Shown in pieces: positions 1 through 6,300 of a stretch of DNA of 8,670 bases. Source of the stretch: Anaerolinea sp. (GTDB lineage Bacteria; Chloroflexota; Anaerolineae; JAAEKA01); assembly GCA_014879765.1 (NCBI GenBank), contig JACSRL010000302.1, positions 1 to 8,670 on the forward strand, given 5' to 3'. The position numbers were made by a program, and so were the translations under genes. Under the pieces are notes generated by a model. That model was given only the letters and a program-made list of their open reading frames with translations, ran no database searches and was not told the DNA's origin. Positions within the stretch are counted from its first letter, which is position 1. Every line of letters starts with the position of its first letter.

Positions 1-1344
1 GATGTGGACTGGAACAACGACGGCATCCTGGGCGACGGCAACGACGAGTATATCGAGCTGTACAACGCCGGCGACGCGGCCGTGGATCTGAGCGGCTGGC
101 AGGTGGACGATGTGGCGGGCGGCGGCTCGGCGCCCTACACGCTGCCGCCCGGTTCGACGCTGGCAGCGCACGGCTTCCTGGTGCTGTGGAGCCGCGACAG
201 CCACATCGCGCTGAACAACAGCGGCGGCGACAGCGTGCGCCTGCTGCGTCCCGATGGGGTCGAGGTGGAGAGCACCAGCTACAGGGCCGCGCCGGCCGAC
301 GGCGCCTACAGCAAGACCATGGACGGCGGCAGCGAGTGGACCCTGGCCTATCCGCCCTCGCCCGGTGCGTCCAACCAGCCCGCGTCCACTCCCACTCCTA
401 CCCCTACTGCGACCCCCACGGCCACCCCCGGCGTCTACCCCGATGGGATCAGCCTCAACGAATACATGCCCGACCCGGCCTCCGACTGGAACGGCGACGG
501 CGCAGCAGACCAGGACGACGAGTACATCGAGCTGTACAACGCCAGCGACATGGCCGTGGACCTGAGCGGCTGGCGGCTGGACGACGTGGACGATGGGCTG
601 CGCGCCAGCCCCGACGGCAGTCCGCCCTACATCCTGCCGGCCGGCGCCAGCATCCCGGCCGGCGGCTTTCTGCTGGTCTTCCGCAGCGCAAGCGGCATTG
701 CCCTGAACAACGACGGCGACAGCGTGCGTCTGCTGCGCCCCGATGGCGTGGTGGTGGAGGCGGCGGAATACAGCAGCAGCCGCGACGATCAAGCCGCCAG
801 CAAGACCATCGACGGCGGCAGCGAGTGGACGCGCAGCTATCCCCCCACCCCTGGCGGCAGCAACCATCCCAACGGCACGCCCACGCCCACACCAACCGCG
901 ACGCCGCAGCTCACGCCCACGCCAGTGGCCACCACCGTGCGGCTGAACGAGATGCTGCCCTCGCCACAGGATGTGGACTGGGATGGCAACGGCGTGGCCA
1001 GCTATCTGGACGAGTGGATCGAGCTGGCCAACCTGGGCGATGAGCCGGTCGAGCTGGCGGGCTGGAAGCTGGTCGATGGCTGGGCTGCGGGCCTTGCACC
1101 CGACAGAACCTACATCCTGCCCGCCGGCGCTGCCATCCCGGCGCGCGGCTATCTGGTCATCTTCCGCGGCCAAAGCGGCCTGGCGCTGGACGCCAGCCGC
1201 GAGCAGGTGCGTCTGCTCTACCCTGACGACAGCGTGGCCGACGTCATGGCCTACGACACGTTCTCCGGCTACGACCAGTCCTGGTGCCGGCTGCCCGATG
1301 GCGCGGGCGACTGGTCACGCTTCTGCATCGAAAGTCCCGGCCAG
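1..1344 (+). repeat. Three tandem LTD-coding repeats, the first two closely related at DNA level
   Basis: The LTD units begin near position 1, 430 and 940. Units 1 and 2 share long nearly identical DNA: compare 46-112 with 520-586 (both read DEYIELYNA then AVDLSGW) and 229-264 with 718-753 (both read GDSVRLLRPDG). Both also end in SKT[MI]DGGSEWT. Unit 3 is clearly more diverged (EWIELANLGDEPVELAGW) and has two cysteines the others lack. The pattern fits a fairly recent duplication of one unit plus an older copy. Confidence 0.75.
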
Positions 1345-2187
1345 CCCAACCAGGCAGACCCCAACAGCGGCGGCAGTCCCGGCGCCAGCGGCGACGGCAG
1401 CAGCGGCAGCGCGGGCAGTGGCCAGCCCTACGACCGCTTCAACTATGATCTGGTGTCCATCGCCCAGGCGCGCGGCCTGCCCGACCGGACGCGGCTGACG
1501 CTGGAGGGCCAGGTGACGGTACTGCCCAACCTCTTCGACGACCAGAACATCTACATTCAGGATGCCACCGGCGGCATGCTGGTCTATCTGCGCTCCGGCG
1601 AATGGCCGCCGTTGAGCGAGGGGCAGTGGGTGCGGGTCAACGGCTGGCTGGATACTTTCTACGGCGAGCGGGAGATCAGCCTGGTGCGTATCGACGACAT
1701 CAAGACCATGCAGCCGGCCGCGCCGCCGCTGCCGCTGGCCATGCGCACCGGCGAGGTCGGCGAGGCGCACGAAGGCCGGCTGGTGCAGCTCAGCGCGCCG
1801 GTCACCGGCTACTGGAAGGAGACCACCCTCTACCTGGACGACGGCAGCGGCGAGGTGCGCATCACCATCAAGCCGGGCACAGGGATCCGCCGGCCCTACG
1901 TCCAGATCGGCGAGGTGTGGACGGTGGTGGGGGTGGTCAGCCAGTCGGAGAGCGGCTATCGGGTGCTGCCGCGGCGGGAAAGCGACGTGCAGCGCGGCGC
2001 TGTGACCGCAGCCGGCCGCGCCGGATCCTCCACCCGCGCCGGCCGTGCGCAGTCGCAAGACATCGCCTGGAACCGCGCGCCCATCTACCTGCCCATCACC
2101 GGCGCAGTGCTGACCGTGCGACCGCCCGTGCCGGCGAATCTGTGGGAGGCGTGGCATCAGGTCGTGTGGCCACAGCCAAGACGGTGA
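1..2187 (+). CDS. Secreted multi-lamin-tail-domain protein with OB-like C-terminal domains (5' partial)
   Basis: The frame is open from the first base, so the true start and any signal peptide lie upstream; 728 residues are visible and the stop is TGA. Three lamin-tail domains (LTD, an Ig-like beta-sandwich) lie at about residues 1-122, 144-283 and 314-448. Each carries the E-[YW]-I-E-L ... L-x-G-W ... LP-x-G core. Pro/Thr linkers and a Gly/Ser linker separate them. Each LTD has an acidic loop before EYIEL/EWIEL that resembles an EF-hand loop. LTD3 has C429 and C442, a possible disulfide. Residues 477-570 (LEGQVTVL ... IYIQDATGG) and 571-665 resemble OB-fold domains found beside extracellular nuclease modules, but no nuclease domain is visible. 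The tail (666-728) contains LPITG at 697-701 and ends RR. LTD proteins are commonly extracellular and are thought to act in adhesion or scaffolding. The family call is firm; the role is unknown. Confidence 0.88.
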   Translation, partial: DVDWNNDGILGDGNDEYIELYNAGDAAVDLSGWQVDDVAGGGSAPYTLPPGSTLAAHGFLVLWSRDSHIALNNSGGDSVRLLRPDGVEVESTSYRAAPADGAYSKTMDGGSEWTLAYPPSPGASNQPASTPTPTPTATPTATPGVYPDGISLNEYMPDPASDWNGDGAADQDDEYIELYNASDMAVDLSGWRLDDVDDGLRASPDGSPPYILPAGASIPAGGFLLVFRSASGIALNNDGDSVRLLRPDGVVVEAAEYSSSRDDQAASKTIDGGSEWTRSYPPTPGGSNHPNGTPTPTPTATPQLTPTPVATTVRLNEMLPSPQDVDWDGNGVASYLDEWIELANLGDEPVELAGWKLVDGWAAGLAPDRTYILPAGAAIPARGYLVIFRGQSGLALDASREQVRLLYPDDSVADVMAYDTFSGYDQSWCRLPDGAGDWSRFCIESPGQPNQADPNSGGSPGASGDGSSGSAGSGQPYDRFNYDLVSIAQARGLPDRTRLTLEGQVTVLPNLFDDQNIYIQDATGGMLVYLRSGEWPPLSEGQWVRVNGWLDTFYGEREISLVRIDDIKTMQPAAPPLPLAMRTGEVGEAHEGRLVQLSAPVTGYWKETTLYLDDGSGEVRITIKPGTGIRRPYVQIGEVWTVVGVVSQSESGYRVLPRRESDVQRGAVTAAGRAGSSTRAGRAQSQDIAWNRAPIYLPITGAVLTVRPPVPANLWEAWHQVVWPQPRR

Positions 2188-2192
2188 TATCA

Positions 2193-2229
2193 GGGCAAGG
2201 CGGGGAAACGTCGTTTTCCCGCTGTGCCC
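2193..2229 (+). terminator. Hairpin just after the LTD gene, possible terminator without a U tract
   Basis: Six bases after the TGA stop, GGGCA (2193-2197) can pair with TGCCC (2225-2229). GCGGGGAAA (2200-2208) pairs with TTTTCCCGC (2214-2222) through one G-U pair, around the 5-base loop CGTCG. No T-run follows, so it is not a textbook intrinsic terminator; it may still terminate transcription or protect the 3' end. The rest of 2230-2335 holds only GC-rich sequence with a weak long-range GCGCGC dyad (2240-2245 with 2313-2318). Confidence 0.45.
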
Positions 2230-2335
2230 GCTGGGCTGTGCGCGCGACCCGTGACGTGAAGCCGTGGGATGCGCCCCGCATCGTCGGCAATGTGGCGCGC
2301 GCTGTGGAGCGGGCGCGCAGCCAGGGCGCTACAGT

Positions 2336-2364
2336 TTGACACCTTCTTTGTCCCTGGCTACACT
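2336..2364 (+). promoter_or_regulatory. Housekeeping (sigma-70 type) promoter P1 of the sigma-factor gene
   Basis: A perfect -35 box TTGACA (2336-2341) is followed by a 17-bp spacer and TACACT (2359-2364, four of six matches to TATAAT). Transcription would begin near 2370-2372, giving a leader of about 95 bases that starts at the left arm of the 2368-2406 hairpin. Confidence 0.65.
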
Positions 2365-2367
2365 GCA

Positions 2368-2406
2368 AGACGGCAGGTGGAACGTTCCCAGCTTCCCCTG
2401 CCGTCT
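2368..2406 (+). repeat. 14-bp hairpin/inverted repeat at the start of the sigma-factor leader
   Basis: AGACGGCAGG (2368-2377) is the exact reverse complement of CCTGCCGTCT (2397-2406). Past a one-base bulge (T2378), GGAA (2379-2382) also pairs with TTCC (2393-2396), leaving a 10-base loop. A separate 10-bp palindrome, GGAACGTTCC (2379-2388), lies inside. A weak pyrimidine run (CTTT, 2407-2410) follows. It could be an operator, an attenuator or a 5'-end stabilising hairpin for the P1 transcript. It contains both elements of candidate promoter P2. Confidence 0.7.
2379..2405 (+). promoter_or_regulatory. Candidate ECF-type autoregulatory promoter P2
   Basis: GGAAC (2379-2383; GGAACGT if read longer) lies 18 bases upstream of CGTC (2402-2405). 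Many ECF sigma factors recognise a GGAAC-like -35 and a CGTC/GTC-like -10 at about this spacing and activate their own gene. The site is directly upstream of the ECF gene and would start transcription near 2411-2414, leaving a leader of about 55 bases. The motif is short, so autoregulation is an inference. Confidence 0.5.
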
Positions 2407-2454
2407 CTTTGTGCGAACAAAACCCACACAGCCTGCATGTAACCCGCAGGCGCC

Positions 2455-2460
2455 AAGGAA
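2455..2460 (+). promoter_or_regulatory. Ribosome binding site fixing the GTG start of the sigma factor
   Basis: AAGGAA ends 6 bases before the GTG at 2467. The nearby upstream ATG (2437-2439) is followed at once by TAA, and no later start near the N-terminus is in frame, so GTG is the best start. Confidence 0.6.
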
Positions 2461-2466
2461 ATTCCA

Positions 2467-3171
2467 GTGCCTTCCGATGTAGCGAACCTGGCTGAGCCGG
2501 CCCCGGCTGTGCGCAGCAGGCCCCAAACCTACGGTGTTCCCACCGAGGAATTGATCAGGCGTCACCAGGCCGGCCAGCCGGCGGCTTTCGACGCGCTGTT
2601 CGATCGCTACAAAGATTATGTCTATCGCGTCGCCTACATGACGCTGCGCAACAGCGACGACGCCGAGGAGGCGACGCAGGAGACCTTCATGGACGTGCTG
2701 CGCGGCCTTAGGAGCTACGATGTGGATGGCGCGGCCCGCTTCGAAACCTGGGTCTACCGGGTGACGGTCAACCGCTGCAAGACGCGGCTGCGCAAGAAGC
2801 GCCTGCCCTCGGCCGACTGGGACGAGATGGAAGAACGCCTGGAGCGCATGCCGGTCGAGGCTGAACGCTCCGACGGCGCCATGACCGGCCATGTGGACGG
2901 CAACCCGGAGGCGCTGGCCCTGCGCCAGGAGGACAAAGTCCGCCTGTGGGCCGCGGTCAACCAACTGGGCGACGTCCATCGCGAGGTTGTGTTGATGCGC
3001 TATGGCCAGGAATTTTCCTATGAGGAGATCGCGGAGACGCTGGAAATCAACATCGGCACCGTCAAATCGCGCCTCTTCAACGCACACAAGAAATTGCAGG
3101 AGATTCTGACGACGCAAGCGCCCGACCTGGGCCGCAACCGCTCCATGGCGCAGTTGCTGCTGTTGTTGTAA
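2467..3171 (+). CDS. ECF-family RNA polymerase sigma factor
   Basis: This 234-residue protein directs RNA polymerase to a dedicated promoter set. Region 2 spans about residues 28-105: FDALFDRYKDYVYRVAYMTL, the DDAEEATQETF core-binding helix (64-74), then RFETWVYRVTVNRCKTRLRKK, the -10-recognition segment. A charged linker (about 112-155) leads to region 4 (about 157-212) with helix-turn-helix FSYEEIAETLEINIGTVKSRL (183-203), which reads the -35. There is no extra C-terminal sensor domain. The tail beyond 212 is short and ends in a run of leucines. The GTG start is supported by AAGGAA at 2455-2460. Downstream lies a gene that opens with a zinc anti-sigma domain, the usual sigma/anti-sigma order, although 183 bases with hairpin repeats separate them instead of the usual overlap. 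It is probably transcribed from P1 and possibly from itself via P2. The family is certain; the subgroup and regulon are not known. Confidence 0.95.
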   Translation: MPSDVANLAEPAPAVRSRPQTYGVPTEELIRRHQAGQPAAFDALFDRYKDYVYRVAYMTLRNSDDAEEATQETFMDVLRGLRSYDVDGAARFETWVYRVTVNRCKTRLRKKRLPSADWDEMEERLERMPVEAERSDGAMTGHVDGNPEALALRQEDKVRLWAAVNQLGDVHREVVLMRYGQEFSYEEIAETLEINIGTVKSRLFNAHKKLQEILTTQAPDLGRNRSMAQLLLLL

Positions 3172-3178
3172 CCGCTCA

Positions 3179-3316
3179 GCCGCCGGGCGCGAGTACGTTG
3201 ATTGAGTAGGCCGCCGTCTCGAAATCAACGTGCTCCCACCCGCCGCCGGGCGCGAGTACGTTGATTGAGTAGGCCGCCGTATCGAAATCAACGTGCTCCC
3301 ACCCGCCGCCGGGCGC
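3179..3316 (+). repeat. Two 63-bp tandem hairpin repeats plus a 12-bp partial third
   Basis: Units 3179-3241 and 3242-3304 differ by one base (GTCTCG versus GTATCG), and 3305-3316 repeats the first 12 bases (GCCGCCGGGCGC). In unit 1, GAGTACGTTGATT (3191-3203) pairs with AATCAACGTGCTC (3223-3235), 13 bp with one T-G pair. In unit 2 the arms are 3254-3266 and 3286-3298. Pairing continues outward through GGG...CCC with two mismatches. The array lies between the sigma stop and the anti-sigma start, contains in-frame stops (for example TGA at 3262-3264), and is non-coding. It resembles a REP-type or other dispersed palindromic element. It could stabilise or attenuate the mRNA and set the sigma:anti-sigma ratio, which is inference. 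Confidence 0.9.
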
Positions 3317-3354
3317 CTCTGAAGCTTGAGACGATTTGGTTTTGTCAATTTTCT

Positions 3355-6300
3355 ATGGCTCACATTGAACTGGACCTGCTGGCTTACCTGGACGGTGAGC
3401 TAAACCCGGCGGAGATGCAATCCGCCGAGGCGCATATCGCCGGCTGCCCGGCCTGCGCTGCCGAATTGGTGGAACTGCAACGGCTGCGGGCAGGGTTGAG
3501 CACGACCGTGCCGCTGGTCTACGATTCGGTCCGCCTGCCCGTGGCCGCTGAGACGCGCATCCGCCGCAGCCTGGCCGCCGAACGCGCCCGCCAGGCGCGC
3601 GGCGGCGCGCCGCAGGCCGGGCTGGCCGGCCTGTGGGCCGGGCTGGCGGCGCTGTTCCGTCCATTGAGCAAGGCCGCCATTCCCCTGGCGCTGGTCTTTT
3701 TCTTCGGCGCCACGCTGAGCGCGGCCCGCCTCCCCATCTCCAGCGGCGCACAGCAGACGTTGGTGCTGGGCCAGGACACCCTGGCGCCCGGCAGCCAGGC
3801 CGCGCTGCGCGTGGTGGTCAACAACGCCGCGGACAGCCAGCCGGTCGCCAACGCCAAGATCGACGTGCAGATGCGCCAGGCCGGCCTGGCGCGCACCCTC
3901 TTCAGCGGTGAAACGGATGCCACCGGCTCGGCGCCGGTGCAGTTCCAGGCGCCGGCCGATTGGGAGGGAGACGCCGAGCTGGTGGTGGCCACAGCCAGCG
4001 ACCTGGGCCAGAACGAGATTGTCGCGCCCATCCAGTTGCAGCGCGCCTATCGGCTGCTGCTCAGCAGCGACAAGCCGGTCTACCAGCCGGGCGAGACCAT
4101 CCATCTGCGCACCCTGGCCCTGGGCACGGTCGATGGCCTGCCTGCCTCCGGCGCTGTGACCCGTTTGGAGGTCTTCGATTCCGCCGGCCGGCCGATGTTG
4201 TCGCAGGAACAGCAGTCCTCGGAGTTCGGCATTGCCGCCACCGATCTGCCGCTGGCCATGGATGCGCCGCTGGGCCAGTACCAACTGCGCGCCACCCTGG
4301 GCGACACCGTCTCCCAGCTCAGCGTCACTCTGGGCGAGGCGCCGCTGCCTAGCTTCCTGGTGACGGTGCAGGCCGACGCGCCCTTCTACCTGCCCGGCGA
4401 CCTGGTCAACGGCCGGGTCAACGCCCTCTATTTCTTCGGCCGGCCGGTGGCCGGCCAGCCGGTGGCTCTGCGGCTGGTGGGCCAGCGCCTGGGCCAGGAC
4501 CCGGCCGCCGGCGCCGAGCAACTGTTCGTGCAGGAGCTGAGCGGCGAGACCGACGACGCGGGCAATTTCCCCTTCCAATTCCAGTTGCCGGAGCTGCCCG
4601 CTGACATCTTCGATGCCAACAGCGCCGTCGAGCTGAACCTGGAGGCCACGGTGATGGACGCCGCCGGCGAGAGCCAGTTCGGCTGGCAGTCGCTCGCCCT
4701 GGCCCAGCAGCCGATCCTGATCGCCGTGACCCCCGAGGATGGCACGCTGCGCACCGGCGTGGAGAACGTCCTCTATGTGCTGACCAGCTATCCCGATGGC
4801 CGGCCCGCGGCGACGACGCTGGCCGTGCAGATCGGTTCCGGCGCGCTGATCGAGGAGACGACCAACGAGTTCGGCCTGGCCGAGGTGCGCTTCACGCCGC
4901 GCAGCGGCGCAGAGGGCGACCGCGAGGTGACAGTCACCGCCGCCGACGCGGATGGTCTGACCGGCGCCGCGGCCGTCGTCTTGCCCCTGGACGACAGCTT
5001 GCAGACCCTGCTGTTGCGCACCGACCGGGCGCTCTACCGGGTGGGCGACACCATGGCCGTGGAGGCCATCGCCACCGGCAGCGGCCCGGCTGTCTTCCTG
5101 GACGTGATCAAGGGCGGCCAGACTTTGCTGACCCAGTCGGCGCTGGTGGAGAACGGCAAGGCCACGCTGGCCGTGGACCTGACCCCGGCCCTGGCCGGCA
5201 CGCTGGAGCTCAACGCCTACCAGATCACCGGCGACGAGCAGATCCTGCGTGACACGCGGGTGGCGCTGGTGGAAGAAGCCGAGGCCATCCAGGTGGAGCT
5301 GGCCACCGACCAGTCCCAGTATCGCCCCGGCCAGGAGGCGCGTCTCAGCGTCCGCACCACGGCTGAGGAGGAGGGGGTGCAGACGGCCGTCGGGCTGGCG
5401 GTGGTCAACGAGGCGGTCTACGGCCTGCGCCAATACCAACCCGGCTTCACCCGCGCCTACTTCCTGCTGGACCAAGCGCTGCCCGGCGCTGCTGGCGCTG
5501 ATCTGGCCGCGTTGCAGGCCGCACAGCAGTTGACCGCCAAGGCCAGTTGGGCCAACTACGGCGGACGCGACTACAGCCTGGCCGCCCAATCCACCGCCCA
5601 ATCTGGCCAGGGCGCGGCCAACGCGGCGCGCCAGCAGGCCTTCAGCCTGCTCGGCCGGGGCATCAGCCTGGCGCTGTTGCTGGCGGCAGTGTTGGCCACC
5701 GCCATCATCCTGGCCGGGCTGCGCCGCAGCGGCGTGTTGGGCCATGCCCTGGGCCGCCTGCTGCTGACCCTCATGGTGCTGGCGGTGATCGGCGCCGGCC
5801 TGATTTTCCTGACCCAAAGCGTGATCGATGGCCTGCCCGCGCAGGGCATCTGGCTCTTGCTGGCGGTCGTCGGCCTGCTCTGGCTGGCGCTGTGGAGCGC
5901 GCTGCTGGTCTACGGCTGGCGGCGCGGGGATCAGCGCATGCAATATGTGACGCTGTTGCTGCTGGCCTACATGGCGCTGCTGGCGCTGTTGGCCTTTGCC
6001 GCCGGCCAAGGGGCCGAGCTGGCCGCGGTCTGGCTGGTCGCGCTGGCCTTGAGCTTCGGCGTGCTGCTGGCGGCCCTGCTGCTCTTCGGCTGGGGGCTGC
6101 GGCAGGAAGGCCAGAAGCGGGCAGGGCTGGGCGTGTTGGCGTTGGCGTTGTTGCTCATGCCGCTGGTGGTGGCCCTGAACGCGGCCGATTTCCACGGCTC
6201 GGACATGCTCCAGCGCGTGATGGGGCCGCCGGTGTACGGGCTGGGCCATGGGCTGTTGATCGGCTGCGCCGCGCCGCCCGCGCCGCTCAGCCAGCCGGCG

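Noticed and set aside
3179..3316. CRISPR array
   Set aside because: There are only two units in direct contact with no variable spacers; each unit is itself a long hairpin.
3326..3356. TTGAGA and TTCTAT as a promoter for the anti-sigma gene
   Set aside because: The spacer is 19 bases, the boxes are weak, and the -10 would overlap the start codon.
3400..6249. A 949-codon open frame on the minus strand opposite the macroglobulin gene
   Set aside because: It is rich in Gln, His, Arg and Gly, has no recognisable domain, and mirrors the codon bias of the clear + strand gene. Long antisense frames are expected in GC-rich DNA.
6256..6276. LLIGC (residues 967-971) looks like a lipobox
   Set aside because: It lies nearly 1000 residues into the protein, after a membrane bundle and not at the end of a signal peptide, so lipoprotein processing is unlikely.
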